The notes: generated by a model not told the origin, from the letters alone. 55,882 nucleotides of DNA from Caldilineaceae bacterium (GCA_022842065.1 JALHQH010000068.1:1-55882); one strand, 5' to 3'. Counted from the first letter of the stretch, positions 35,105-44,111 are shown. A program made the numbers and translations.

Positions 35105-35839
35105 TTATTGTTCCGTGTGGAGCCACTGTTGCAGCGCGTGCCAGCGGGCCTGTTGCTCGTCTGTCAAGGCAACTAAGGTTGGTGCCGTCATCGCTGCCGG
35201 TGGGGATAGGGTGAGGGCATGGGCAACCTGGCCTGCAAACGTGTCGAGGGGTCCAATACTTGCGGCCGGCAACGCCGCTAAAATCGCTGAAGCTTCAATG
35301 CCTGCGTGCAAGAGTGCCCGATTTTCATTAAACGTCGTGACTTCACCTGGGACAGCCATCGCCTCGTTGTGTTGAAACAGTTCACGCAGAATCTCTTCGC
35401 TGATCTGTTTGAGCGTTTGCGAAAAGATCGCCACGACGGTAACGCTGTCCGTCTGCGCGGCGAGAATGGCCGAACGCGTAAAGCAGTAATCACCGGTCAG
35501 AATTACACTACCGGTAATGGAACGCTGGTTGCTATCCCCGTCACTGTTGATCGGCCCCACCAATAAGAGGCGATGAATGCGCAAGGCAATGTGCAACATT
35601 TCCAGCGCTGCCGCCAGCATAATCCGTTGAGTGCGCAGCTTGGGGCTATCTGGCGCGCCAACGCCGGCTGTTAACGCCATGGCCGCCCGCACCAGTGGCC
35701 GCACTTGGGTAAGCTGGCCGCGTGCCAGATAATCCAGCGGCGGATACAGCTCGGCTACCGCGGCGTCAAGTTGCTGGCTCACTTCTTCTAGTTCCGCCTG
35801 GAGCTGTGCCAACGCGGTTGGATGAGTGGTTGTCAACAC
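35105..35839 (-). CDS. Prenyl-synthase-like protein lacking the first aspartate-rich motif
   Basis: This 244-residue protein aligns by eye with the first part of trans-isoprenyl diphosphate synthases: LAAALEMLHIALRIHRLLL, then VILTGDYCFTRSAILAA (family: LLGDYLxARA) and EILRELFQHNEA. The motif between them, normally DDxxD plus RRG, is replaced by NSDGDSNQRSITG, so the first Mg-binding motif is absent, and the second DDxxD is also not visible. It is likely catalytically inactive, perhaps a regulatory or heterodimer subunit. The start is GTG 35839, directly after the stop of the CarH-like gene, with GAGG about eight bases upstream; the two genes are coupled. Family membership is moderately sure. 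Confidence 0.65.
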   Translation of the reverse strand: MLTTTHPTALAQLQAELEEVSQQLDAAVAELYPPLDYLARGQLTQVRPLVRAAMALTAGVGAPDSPKLRTQRIMLAAALEMLHIALRIHRLLLVGPINSDGDSNQRSITGSVILTGDYCFTRSAILAAQTDSVTVVAIFSQTLKQISEEILRELFQHNEAMAVPGEVTTFNENRALLHAGIEASAILAALPAASIGPLDTFAGQVAHALTLSPPAAMTAPTLVALTDEQQARWHALQQWLHTEQ

Positions 35840-36913
35840 CTACTCGTCCTCCTGTGTCAATTCTTCAAAGATCGCTTCATCGTTGAACACATCGTCATCA
35901 GTGGCGGCAGTAAGCTTCGGTCTGGCTTTATCGCCCAAGAGCTCATTGGTGCTCTCAATGGCTTCAAGTGCACTATCCCCCATATAGATCCCTGTGATTG
36001 TGTTGCGCAGTTCGGGTTTCTGCTTGAAGACACGGCCCCCATAGCCCAAGATCGGGCGTTGCCCATCCAGCGCAGCCAACTGGCGCGTCAGATTGCCCAA
36101 TGCTTTTGCCGCCTCTTCGGTGCTGGCACTAAGCAACACCAATGCGGGTTGAAAGCGGCGTACATCGGCAACAAAATCTTCTGCTTTCGGATTTTTGCCA
36201 ATATATTGAACTTGGTAGCCTGCGCGCCGCAAATAGATAGTCAAGAGCATGGCCCCAATTTCATGTTCTTCTTTGGGCGCACAACCAACCCACAGCAAGG
36301 ATGTCCCTCCACTAGTCGGGACCGTGCGTAAAATGGCCGCCAACCTATGTTGTAAGTACGAAGAAGCAAAGTGTTCGGCGGTCACACTGACTTGGCCCTT
36401 GTGCCACCGATCACCAATTTCGATCAACACCGGCGCAATTAACTTTTCCCCCACTAATTCTAGTGGATAGAGGGCAAATGCTTCGGCTAGAACCTCCTCG
36501 GCGCGCTCTTCACTAAATTCGAGCAGGGCGTTGAGTAGCCCTTGTTGAAGGGTCTCATAGTCGCGCAGTGCCATATGCTGCGTAATTGGCGTGACCCGAT
36601 CGGCGTAGACTTCCTGCATGAGGGGCAGACTGACTTGTTCCAGCCCACCCGCCTCTTTGGCCAGCGTCTCCAGCCAGGAAACAGCTTGGCTGATTGCCAT
36701 ACCGGCATCGACCTGGGTTTTGAGCCAACGAATGAGCAGTATATCACGATCTGAATAGAGGCGATAGCCACTATCCGAGCGCTGTGGCTGCGTCACCTGA
36801 TAACGGCGTTCCCACGCCCGTAGGGTGCTAGAGCTAATCCCCGTGGCCTGCACAACGGCCTTGATATTATATAAAGGGCTATTAGGATAATTGCGTAAAT
36901 GGATAGTGCTCAC
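35840..36913 (-). CDS. CarH/LitR-type MerR regulator with B12-binding domain
   Basis: The chosen start is GTG 36913 (357 residues), supported by GAGG upstream; a longer frame to TTG 37015 would run through a likely operator. A MerR helix-turn-helix lies near the N-terminus (YNIKAVVQATGISSSTLRAWERRY). The C-terminal cobalamin module has W-x9-EH (W170, E180-H181) and the E-x-H-x-x-G signature (EEHEIG, His at 217), both hallmarks of CarH-type adenosylcobalamin photoreceptors. Such proteins repress carotenoid genes in the dark as tetramers and fall apart in light. The last 25 residues are acidic (FNDEAIFEELTQEDE). It is coupled to the prenyl-synthase-like gene. Light sensing is inferred from the motifs. 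Confidence 0.88.
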   Translation of the reverse strand: MSTIHLRNYPNSPLYNIKAVVQATGISSSTLRAWERRYQVTQPQRSDSGYRLYSDRDILLIRWLKTQVDAGMAISQAVSWLETLAKEAGGLEQVSLPLMQEVYADRVTPITQHMALRDYETLQQGLLNALLEFSEERAEEVLAEAFALYPLELVGEKLIAPVLIEIGDRWHKGQVSVTAEHFASSYLQHRLAAILRTVPTSGGTSLLWVGCAPKEEHEIGAMLLTIYLRRAGYQVQYIGKNPKAEDFVADVRRFQPALVLLSASTEEAAKALGNLTRQLAALDGQRPILGYGGRVFKQKPELRNTITGIYMGDSALEAIESTNELLGDKARPKLTAATDDDVFNDEAIFEELTQEDE

Positions 36914-36994
36914 ACTTGCCTCGTTCGCCTTTAATGCACTTGCTATCTGTGTTGTTGCAACGCCAAGTAGAAACCTGCATGACCCAATGTGTAG

Positions 36995-37017
36995 GTTTGT
37001 GCAATGAATGTACAAAC
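36995..37017. promoter_or_regulatory. Candidate CarH-type operator
   Basis: GTTTGTGCA and TGTACAAAC form a 9-bp inverted repeat (one mismatch) around five bases, about 80 bases upstream of the CarH-like start. TGTACAAA-type half-sites recall those of MerR/CarH operators, so autoregulation is likely. Further upstream, near-direct repeats AATATCGTATCGT and AATATCATATCGT lie at 37055 and 37070. Confidence 0.55.
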
Positions 37018-37120
37018 TTTCCTGGCAAGCATATCATAAAACGTTGGCATTTTCAATATCGTATCGTCTAATATCATATCGTAAAGGGAGTGGTGCAAAA
37101 ATAGGATTATTTTTATCGGA

Positions 37121-38278
37121 TCAGCTACTCGTTTGGTAGGGCAAGGTGACTGGCTGTTTGGTCCAGATCGATTGGCGCGCGGCTGCGACCACGGTTAGCG
37201 CATAAACCCCGTCGGCGGCGTCGGCCAGTAGCTGCTGACTGTCAGCGGTGGGGGCGGGCTGGGGGAAACGGATCAGATTGGTGAAGGCCGCCAATAAGCT
37301 CTGGCCTGGCTCGGTGGCTGGGATGGGCAATTGTTGGGCTGTTTCATTGCGGAGCAGCCATAGTTCGCTGGGGTAGCGTGAGGTGGCCCAGTGACGCACT
37401 TGCAGCACACCGGTTGCCCCGTAAAATTCGATCAACGTCGGGTGATGGGGAATGAAGAAGGCGTCGTGTAGTTGAATCGTCAGACCGTTGCGGTGGCGGA
37501 CATAGCCCAGTATCTCTTCTTCGGCCTGGCCTTGGCCCCCTTCGGCCAAAACGCCTTGCGTGGCGCTCGCAAAGATCTCCACAATCGGTTCTTGTAACAG
37601 GTAAGCGAGCAGATCGATATCGCAGAGGGTGCGATGGAGCAAGGCCCCGCCTCCGTTATCCCGTAGGCGCCAGCTCTGTTGGTGGGTTGTTAGCAAGGTG
37701 GTATTGCTAATGCGCCCACCGATTAAATCGCCAATGGTCTCTGCCTGCAACATGCGCCGCAACTGCTGAATCGCCGGATCTGTACGCCATTGATGGCCCA
37801 AACGTAAGATCAGCCCGCGTTTCTCCGCCGCCTGCCCCATCGCGCTGGCCTCATCGCTCTGCAAAGCGAGTGGCGTCTCACAGAGGACATGTTTACCCGC
37901 GGCCAAGGCCGCCATGACCAAGGGCGCATGGTGGCGCGGGTGGCTGCCAACATAAACGCAGTTGATCTCGCGCCGTTGCAGCAGATCGGCCAGGTTGAGA
38001 AACGCATGGGGTAAATAATGGGATTTGGCGAAAGCATGGGCGCGCCGTTCGTTATTGCTATAGACGCCAACTGCCCACGCCCCCACCTCGTTTGGTCGGC
38101 CCGGTGGGGGCGGCAATTGCCGGATCGCGTCAATCAGCCAGCGATCGGCGCGATCGCTGGCCCCAAGGATGCCCCAGCCGATCGATGCGGGGCCAACCTG
38201 GCTGGGCTGGTGTTGACGCGGCGCAAGTGGGGTGGCGGGCGTCTGTACCCACCACTCACTGGAGGGATTCGTCGTCAT
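37121..38278 (-). CDS. Gfo/Idh/MocA-family oxidoreductase
   Basis: This NAD(P)-dependent dehydrogenase-like protein has the N-terminal Rossmann strand GWGILGASDRAD, followed by the family blocks CVYVGSHPRHHAPLVMAALAAGKHVLCETPLAL (family EKP replaced by ETP) and a C-terminal alpha/beta domain. The Lys of the usual EKP motif is Thr here (CETPLA), which may affect catalysis. ATG 38278 is chosen (385 residues); a TTG four codons earlier is an alternative. The start overlaps the end of parB by 23 bases, so the gene is probably co-transcribed with parA-parB although its substrate, likely a sugar or polyol, is unknown. Confidence 0.88.
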   Translation of the reverse strand: MTTNPSSEWWVQTPATPLAPRQHQPSQVGPASIGWGILGASDRADRWLIDAIRQLPPPPGRPNEVGAWAVGVYSNNERRAHAFAKSHYLPHAFLNLADLLQRREINCVYVGSHPRHHAPLVMAALAAGKHVLCETPLALQSDEASAMGQAAEKRGLILRLGHQWRTDPAIQQLRRMLQAETIGDLIGGRISNTTLLTTHQQSWRLRDNGGGALLHRTLCDIDLLAYLLQEPIVEIFASATQGVLAEGGQGQAEEEILGYVRHRNGLTIQLHDAFFIPHHPTLIEFYGATGVLQVRHWATSRYPSELWLLRNETAQQLPIPATEPGQSLLAAFTNLIRFPQPAPTADSQQLLADAADGVYALTVVAAARQSIWTKQPVTLPYQTSS

Positions 38279-39188
38279 CCTCGCCTGCAATGATACGATA
38301 GATATTGTTCAGATCATCGTCGCTGTAAAAGTGAATGACCAGGCGACCACTGCCATTGGGCTGGCGATTCAGATTTACCCGTGTCCCGAGCCGAGAACGG
38401 AAGCGATCTTCTAAATGGCTTAGCTGCGGGCTGCCATTGCTGGGGGGTGGTAGTGGGGGTGCCATTGTCGGCAGGGCTGCTGTCTGCAAACTTTTGACGA
38501 GCAATTCAGTCTGCCGTACGTTGAGTGCGTCATCGATTACCTTGACCAAGGCTGCTTCAATCAGCTCGGCTATTTCCAGCGCTAACAGGGCACGGGCATG
38601 GCCGGCGGAGATGATCCCATCAATGACGGCTTGCTGTACGCTGCTCGGCGCATGCAAGAGCCGCACCATGTTGGTGATCGCGGAGCGACTCTTGCCCACC
38701 CGCTCTGCCACTTCGGCATGGGTAAGCCCAAATTCCTCGATCAGTGTCTGGTAAGCCGCGCCTTCTTCGATCGCGTTAAGGTCGGCACGCTGCACATTTT
38801 CAACCAGTGCCCATTCCATCAACTGCTGGGCCGATGCTTCGCGCACAATGACCGGAGCTTCTTCCAGCCCGGCTAGTTGCGCCGCACGCCAGCGTCTTTC
38901 CCCGGCAATCAGCCAGTAGCTATTCGGTTGCTCTGGGTTCGCCGTCACGATTAATGGTTGCAGAATCCCATGGGTCCGGATCGAAGTCGCCAGTTCCTGT
39001 AGCGCGCTTTCATCAAAGTAGGCGCGTGGCTGTTGCGGATTTGGGGTAATTGCGCGCAGCGGACAACGCAGAAGGCCAGCAGTTGGTTGTTCGTCTGTGG
39101 GGGTTGGCGTCTCGGTTGGCGTGGTATTGACAATCAGTGCGCCAAGCCCACGCCCCAGCCCGCGCCGTTTTTGTATAGTACTTGACAT
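38256..39188 (-). CDS. parB: Chromosome-partitioning protein ParB
   Basis: This 310-residue protein carries the ParB N-terminal CTP-binding motif GERRWRAAQLAG, the NVQRADLNAIEEG block, a central helix-turn-helix (LTHAEVAERVGKSRSAITNMVRL) and a C-terminal dimerisation region. ParB loads at parS, slides as a CTP-dependent clamp and is positioned by ParA. ATG 39188 is used, with the typical RRGLGRGLGAL N-terminus. It lies about 60 bases downstream of parA. No parS consensus (TGTTTCACGTGAAACA) was noticed in the window. Confidence 0.95.
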   Translation of the reverse strand: MSSTIQKRRGLGRGLGALIVNTTPTETPTPTDEQPTAGLLRCPLRAITPNPQQPRAYFDESALQELATSIRTHGILQPLIVTANPEQPNSYWLIAGERRWRAAQLAGLEEAPVIVREASAQQLMEWALVENVQRADLNAIEEGAAYQTLIEEFGLTHAEVAERVGKSRSAITNMVRLLHAPSSVQQAVIDGIISAGHARALLALEIAELIEAALVKVIDDALNVRQTELLVKSLQTAALPTMAPPLPPPSNGSPQLSHLEDRFRSRLGTRVNLNRQPNGSGRLVIHFYSDDDLNNIYRIIAGEDDDESLQ

Positions 39189-39248
39189 ACATGCCTCAGT
39201 TTATTGCAACATGCGTAGCCCGGGCCGACGATGATGTGCCTGCTCAGA

Positions 39249-40055
39249 CTAGGGCTGGGCCACAGGCGGCATGACCGGAATGGAGGGCGCTTCCTCCCGT
39301 TCCAAAAATTCTGCGGCGAGCGCTTCGTAGGCCATGGCCCCGGCGCTATGGGGCGCATAGCTGAGGATGGTCTGACCATAGCTGGGTGCTTCGCTTAACC
39401 GTACATTGCGCGGGATGATCGTGCGAAAGACTTTGTCTGGAAAGTGATTTTGCACTTCTTGCACGACTTGTTGGCCCAGGTTGGTGCGTCCATCATACAT
39501 CGTCAGCAGCACCCCTGTAATGGCTAGCCGCTCATTGAGGACATCGCGTACCTGCTGAATCGTGCCCAGCAACATACTCAGCCCTTCGAGCGCCAGATAC
39601 TCGCATTGGACTGGAATGACCACCCCATGTGCTGCCGCAAGCCCATTAATCGTTAAGAGTCCTAAACTAGGGGGATCATCGATCAGGACGTAATCATACT
39701 GGTTGAGGATCGGTTGCAGGGCGCGTTCGAGTAACCGTTCGCGCGCCATCAACCGTGCCATCTCTACTTCTGCGCCAGCCAGATCAGTCGAAGCCGGGAT
39801 GAGATCCAACCCCACCCGCTCAGTGAGTGTCAGTGCTTGTTGAATCGGGACTTTATCAATCAGCACATGATAGAGACTAACCCCTAGTTCACGCGGGTTA
39901 ACTCCCAGGCTCGTGGTCGCATTGCCCTGGGCATCGGTGTCGATCACCAATACGCGCCGTCCGGCAGCAGCTAGATATGCCCCTAAATTGACGGCAGTGG
40001 TGGTTTTGGCGACGCCACCTTTCTGATTGACAAAACAGTAAATTTTAGCTGTCAT
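39249..40055 (-). CDS. parA: Chromosome-partitioning ATPase ParA (Soj)
   Basis: This 268-residue MinD/ParA ATPase has the deviant Walker A KGGVAKTTT at the N-terminus, followed by IDTDAQGNAT and IDDPPSLG (Walker B region). It segregates the chromosome with ParB. ATG 40055 lies 15 bases after the stop of the PfkB-family gene, so the genes are likely one operon. Length and sequence are ordinary for Soj proteins. Confidence 0.95.
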   Translation of the reverse strand: MTAKIYCFVNQKGGVAKTTTAVNLGAYLAAAGRRVLVIDTDAQGNATTSLGVNPRELGVSLYHVLIDKVPIQQALTLTERVGLDLIPASTDLAGAEVEMARLMARERLLERALQPILNQYDYVLIDDPPSLGLLTINGLAAAHGVVIPVQCEYLALEGLSMLLGTIQQVRDVLNERLAITGVLLTMYDGRTNLGQQVVQEVQNHFPDKVFRTIIPRNVRLSEAPSYGQTILSYAPHSAGAMAYEALAAEFLEREEAPSIPVMPPVAQP

Positions 40056-40070
40056 CCTGTCGTCATGCCT

Positions 40071-40985
40071 TCACGACCCAAATGGGTGTGCTTCCATATA
40101 AGCCAATACCTGTTCGCGGCTAGGGATGCCGGCGACGCCCTCTTGTTCCACGCCAAAGGAGGCTGTGATATTGGCAAAACGCGCTGCCTGTACGGGATCA
40201 CCTGTCTCTTGCAGGCGAATGATAAAAGCGGTCGCAAATGTATCACCGGCGCCAGTTGGATCCACCTCATTGGCCGGCCGGGGAGGAATTTTCGTTTCGA
40301 TCATGCTGCCATCTGCGTCCCTCTGGTAGAGTGTGCTGCCGGCGCGATACTCAGTCAGCACGACAATCGGCACATGGACAAAGAAGGGTTCAAGGCGACT
40401 GAGATCGAACGCGATATCTTCCAGCGAAAGGACCAGTACATCCAGCTGCGGTAGGATCGTCTCCGCACTTGTCCACGCCTTGCTGCTGACTCGCCCGGTC
40501 TCATCCCATTGGCGCATCCAACCTTGGGGGACCGCGGTCACCAGGCTGGACTCGTGAAAGATGGCGGCCACATCGCCGGCGATCTCATCAACGAGCGGGC
40601 CAAGCAGTACAACGCGCGGCTTGCGCCATTGGGCGGCGATGTCAGCGGCAACAATCGGCAGGGCCGGTGTGTAACAATATTGCACCCGCCCTTCCGCAGT
40701 GTAGATGTTGGCAAAAGTCGTCGTGGTTGGGCTGGGCAACACGTGCAAATCAACTGCGGCCGGCAGCTCAGTGAGATCAGTGTCGGCGGCTGCGCGTGTA
40801 ATAATGGTTGGTTTGCGCCCCAGACGCAATGCAGTGACAGCGGCAAAGCTAACCGTTCCGCCCAAACGATAGGAACCCTGTTGATCGTTTTCAAGTAGAT
40901 CGCGCGTCAGATGTCCGATCAACAAAATGTCTACATCGGCCCCCATATTGGACCCAGCGGCGGTGAGTGTCTGTGATTGTAGCAT
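40071..40985 (-). CDS. PfkB-family carbohydrate/nucleoside kinase
   Basis: This 304-residue protein has the ribokinase-family C-terminal signature DPTGAGDTFATAF, whose Asp is the catalytic base, and an N-terminal glycine-rich substrate region (GHLTRDLLENDQQ, YRLGGTVSFAAVTALRLG). It phosphorylates a sugar, nucleoside or similar alcohol; the exact substrate cannot be read. ATG 40985 is used; a second ATG 13 codons later (MGADVDILL) aligns well with family starts and is also possible. It is the first gene of the unit running to parA, parB and the oxidoreductase. Confidence 0.9.
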   Translation of the reverse strand: MLQSQTLTAAGSNMGADVDILLIGHLTRDLLENDQQGSYRLGGTVSFAAVTALRLGRKPTIITRAAADTDLTELPAAVDLHVLPSPTTTTFANIYTAEGRVQYCYTPALPIVAADIAAQWRKPRVVLLGPLVDEIAGDVAAIFHESSLVTAVPQGWMRQWDETGRVSSKAWTSAETILPQLDVLVLSLEDIAFDLSRLEPFFVHVPIVVLTEYRAGSTLYQRDADGSMIETKIPPRPANEVDPTGAGDTFATAFIIRLQETGDPVQAARFANITASFGVEQEGVAGIPSREQVLAYMEAHPFGS

Positions 40986-41120
40986 GGCTTATTATCCTGG
41001 TCAAAGCGATTAAGATTACTCACGGTAGATTGTCCGCCAAAGTGTACTATAGAGCGCGGCTTCTGGCTAGTGTTCAGTGCGACACATGCGCCAAGTGGTG
41101 CAACCATCTGCCAATCAAAA

Positions 41121-41144
41121 TGCCCTGCCACAATGGGCAGGGCA
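41121..41144 (-). terminator. Rho-independent terminator of the jag operon
   Basis: TGCCCTGCC and GGCAGGGCA form a perfect 9-bp stem around six bases. On the minus strand it is followed by TTTTGATTGG. It lies 68 bases after the jag stop and before the pfkB gene. Confidence 0.75.
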
Positions 41145-41211
41145 CGAACAGCAGCCGCTGATACGGCCGGCTCACAAGCAGTTGGCAAAGGCAGAAAGCG
41201 CCATGCGCGCT

Positions 41212-42132
41212 CTAATCTTTGGCAAAGATATGCACTTTCCGCCGGTTGCCATCCCCATAGCTCTCGGTATAAACGTCGGGATGATCGCGAAGTGCCATGT
41301 GGACAATGCGGCGCTCATTGGCCGGCATGGGTTCTAGGGAAACGGCCCGGCGGTTGTGGGCCACTTGTTCTGCCATGCGCTGCGCCAATTGGGTTAATTG
41401 TGTGACTCGCCGCGCTTTGTAACGTTCGATATCAATAATGATATTTTTCCAGCGATGGAGCTTCTGGTTAACCATCAGGCGCAAAAGATATTGAATATTC
41501 TCCAATGTTTCCCCGCGCCGACCAATCAAGGCACCCAGCTCGACACCTTCAACATCAAGATGGAGGTAGCGGCGAGCCGTGGCTGAGTGGCCTTCCTCGT
41601 CTGCCCCACCATCCTCATCATCAAAGTCATCCTCATCTTCATCTTGCCAGGTTGCCGTCACGGTTACATCGAAACCCATTAGAAAGATCATACGGGTCAG
41701 CATTTCAACCGCCATCGTTTCCATGACTGTGTCGTTGAGGCTTTCCTCGTCAGCCGATCCAGTGTCAAGCGTACTCGGTATCTCGGCTTGATGATCACTG
41801 GGAGCGACAGGTGCTGGTGCACTACGAACCGGCTTGGCTGGTGCCTCATCAACCACAGTTTTGGTCACTGGGCTGGCAGCCGGGGGGGGCGGTGGTGCCT
41901 CTTGCGGCATGATAACAGCAGGTGTGGTGGGGGCGAGGGTGGGAGTTGGGCTGAGGACGCGCTGCGTCAGACGGACAACCGCTGGCTCACTGCCGATCCC
42001 AAAAATGCCCCGGCTCCCACGATTTACCACTTCTATATCAACCGCTTCGCGTTGAACTTTTAGCGTGGCGAGTCCTTCTTCAATGGCTTCATCGACCGTT
42101 TTTGCTTTGAATTCATGCGCTTGACTGGCCAT
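41212..42132 (-). CDS. jag: RNA-binding protein Jag / KhpB
   Basis: This 306-residue protein has an N-terminal Jag domain (EFKAKTVDEAIEEGLATL, NRGSRGIFGIGS), a long Pro/Ala/acidic linker (about 60-170), a KH domain (GALIGRRGETLENIQYLLRLMVNQ) and an R3H domain (PMPANERRIVHMALRDH). KhpB pairs with KhpA to bind RNA and influences cell division in Gram-positive bacteria. It follows yidC after two bases on the same strand, the usual spoIIIJ-jag order. The linker is longer than in most homologues and includes a run of Asp/Glu. Confidence 0.93.
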   Translation of the reverse strand: MASQAHEFKAKTVDEAIEEGLATLKVQREAVDIEVVNRGSRGIFGIGSEPAVVRLTQRVLSPTPTLAPTTPAVIMPQEAPPPPPAASPVTKTVVDEAPAKPVRSAPAPVAPSDHQAEIPSTLDTGSADEESLNDTVMETMAVEMLTRMIFLMGFDVTVTATWQDEDEDDFDDEDGGADEEGHSATARRYLHLDVEGVELGALIGRRGETLENIQYLLRLMVNQKLHRWKNIIIDIERYKARRVTQLTQLAQRMAEQVAHNRRAVSLEPMPANERRIVHMALRDHPDVYTESYGDGNRRKVHIFAKD

Positions 42133-42134
42133 CT

Positions 42135-43124
42135 TTATTTCCTCTTTTTGCGTCGCTTGGGAGGTGCTGCCTTTTCTTCGTTCTGGTTGTCGAGGACCTC
42201 TGCTGTGGCCACATTGCTTTGGTCTGCCAGCACTTTACTGGCCGAACCACCACCAGCGACGGCCAATGCGGGTTTGGGACCACTGAGATTAAATCGATCA
42301 CTTGTGGTAATCCACTGTTGTAACATTTGGAGCAGGTTACTGGTTACCCAGTAGAGGGTCAAGCCGGCGGGCACTTGCAGGGTAAAGAAGCCAAACATGA
42401 AGGTCATGACATAGGTCATCTGTTTCATCATGTTTGCCTGGCTATCATTGCCAGTGCTGGGGGCAGCCGGTGTCATCCACCGCTGCATAATGAATTGAGA
42501 GATAATTAGCAGCACCGGCAGAATCAGGTAGCCAATCAGCCGCCCGTACTCACCATTTTGAAACAATTCGGCAACCCACCCCATGCCCTGCGTATACTTG
42601 GGGAAGCCCAAGTCGGATATCCAAAAAAATGGGGCATTGCCAAGCGATGGGCCAATTGCAACAAGCGCAGAGTATAACCCAAAGAGGATTGGCATCTGGA
42701 TAACAAGGGGTAAACAACCACTGAGCGGATTTACCCCTGCTTCTTGATAGAGCTTCATCTGCTCTTGGGTAATACGTTCGCGATCCTTGCCGTACTTTTT
42801 TTGTAACTCTTGAATTTTAGGCTGAATCTCTTTCTGTGCCTGCATGCCCTTGATTTGGCTCAAGGTCAGCGGAAAGAGTACGATGCGAATAATCAGCGTA
42901 AAGAGGATAATCGCAAAGCCCCAGTGGTAGGGGACGCCTGAATCTTGTAGAAACTGATCAATATAGATCAGTGCTTTGGCCAATGGCCATACGACTAGGG
43001 CTTGCCACCAACCATCCGGCGCGGTTGTGGTTACATCCACCCCGGCTTGATCGACACCACAACCGCTGAGCAGTAAGAGCAGCACAGTAATTAAAAGCAA
43101 AAAAAGCCAGTGCTTGCGTTTCAC
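42135..43124 (-). CDS. yidC: Membrane protein insertase YidC (SpoIIIJ type)
   Basis: This 329-residue protein has a lipoprotein-type signal (LLLLLSGC, Cys22), then the five-segment YidC core, including FAIILFTLIIRIVLFPLTL with the conserved Arg in the first core segment, and CLPLVIQMPILFGLYSAL. It inserts proteins into the cytoplasmic membrane with or without Sec. GTG 43124 has GGAG nine bases upstream. The C-terminal tail is basic (PPKRRKKRK), as in forms that contact ribosomes. It is followed directly by jag. Confidence 0.95.
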   Translation of the reverse strand: MKRKHWLFLLLITVLLLLLSGCGVDQAGVDVTTTAPDGWWQALVVWPLAKALIYIDQFLQDSGVPYHWGFAIILFTLIIRIVLFPLTLSQIKGMQAQKEIQPKIQELQKKYGKDRERITQEQMKLYQEAGVNPLSGCLPLVIQMPILFGLYSALVAIGPSLGNAPFFWISDLGFPKYTQGMGWVAELFQNGEYGRLIGYLILPVLLIISQFIMQRWMTPAAPSTGNDSQANMMKQMTYVMTFMFGFFTLQVPAGLTLYWVTSNLLQMLQQWITTSDRFNLSGPKPALAVAGGGSASKVLADQSNVATAEVLDNQNEEKAAPPKRRKKRK

Positions 43125-43182
43125 AAATTCTATCTCCTATCGGGTCGACAGTACGATGGGACCCAATCGCTAACGCTAAAAG

Positions 43183-43392
43183 TTACGGAACAGGGTCAAA
43201 GCCGCCTTTATGCCAGGGGTGACAACGGGCAATGCGTTTTATACCCATCCAGCCACCGGCAAAAAAACCATATTTCTCAATTGCTTCGTACGTAAAGTGC
43301 GAACAGGTGGGGTAAAATCGGCAATTACTGCCAAGCAAGGGAGAAATAAAACGCTGGTAAAACCGGATTGTATAGAGCGCAAACGTGCGCAT
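43183..43392 (-). CDS. yidD: Membrane protein insertion efficiency factor YidD
   Basis: This 69-residue protein has the full YidD core ([49 protein letters not shown]). ATG 43392 is chosen because family members start just before the RFYQ block; an upstream GTG (43467) would add 25 residues and neither start has a good ribosome-binding site. YidD assists YidC-mediated insertion. It lies between rnpA and yidC on the same strand, its standard position. Confidence 0.9.
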   Translation of the reverse strand: MRTFALYTIRFYQRFISPLLGSNCRFYPTCSHFTYEAIEKYGFFAGGWMGIKRIARCHPWHKGGFDPVP

Positions 43393-43553
43393 AGTATGGT
43401 TGACCCACTTGAACTCAATTAAAATGCGTTCGGCTTTGGACGGTTCAGCGAACACACTTTCGCTCACGGCTGCTTGAACGCGCTCCGCTGACGGTCGGCT
43501 GCGCCAACGCGAATGTACCTTGCCAAAACAATCGATCCTAACGTGACCGAACC

Positions 43554-43898
43554 TTAACTTTGGCTATGCAACAAATGCGCCCGCCGAAGCAGGCGGGCGC
43601 AAGCGGCGTCCATCTGGTGATAATCAGCACGGGTAATGGGTCGTCTGGCAATCAAAACAATATCCCATCCCGGCTGAATCATCGCCATTTGCAAGCGCAA
43701 CGCTTCACGCAAGCGACGCTTGATGCGGTTGCGCACTACTGCTTCGCCAATCCGACTACTGACCGAAAAGCCAAAGCGGCTGTAGGGCAACCCATTAGGT
43801 AGCACACACATGACCAATAGTTCGTTGCTGTGGGATTTACCCTTGGCCCGAACTTCCTGGAAATGTTTGTTGTCCCGAATCCGAAACGCTTTCTTCAC
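43554..43898 (-). CDS. rnpA: Ribonuclease P protein component
   Basis: This 114-residue protein has the RnpA signature [29 protein letters not shown], whose RNR motif binds the RNase P RNA, and [11 protein letters not shown]. It starts with GTG 43898 (residues [15 protein letters not shown]). Together with the catalytic RNA it matures tRNA 5' ends. It follows rpmH after 45 bases, the near-universal order. Confidence 0.95.
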   Translation of the reverse strand: MKKAFRIRDNKHFQEVRAKGKSHSNELLVMCVLPNGLPYSRFGFSVSSRIGEAVVRNRIKRRLREALRLQMAMIQPGWDIVLIARRPITRADYHQMDAACARLLRRAHLLHSQS

Positions 43899-43943
43899 AG
43901 CAAAAATTCGCTACAAATTTGCACCATCAGGTTGCACAAATTT

Positions 43944-44111
43944 TTAGGTAATCGACTTGCGAATGGTCAGCTGTACAGCAATCTTTGCGCGCCCGCGCAG
44001 ACGGCGCCGTCTGAGGACATTGCGGCCATTGGGGGTGCTCATTCGGTTGCGGAACCCATGGGTGCGCAAGCGCTTACGAACTTTGGGTTGCCAAGTGCGT
44101 TTTGTTGACAT
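43944..44111 (-). CDS. rpmH: 50S ribosomal protein L34
   Basis: This 55-codon frame reads [20 protein letters not shown], then [20 protein letters not shown] and RAKIAV, a complete L34 with an extra C-terminal ten residues (QLTIRKSIT). It is highly basic and part of the large ribosomal subunit. The start ATG is at 44111. It is first in the rpmH-rnpA-yidD-yidC-jag unit, behind a near-consensus promoter. No dnaA gene or DnaA-box cluster is visible on its upstream side. Confidence 0.97.
   Translation of the reverse strand: MSTKRTWQPKVRKRLRTHGFRNRMSTPNGRNVLRRRRLRGRAKIAVQLTIRKSIT

Noticed and set aside
36914..37015. N-terminal extension of the CarH-like protein from TTG 37015
   Set aside because: It runs over the inverted-repeat operator, has no family similarity, and GTG 36913 has a better ribosome-binding site.
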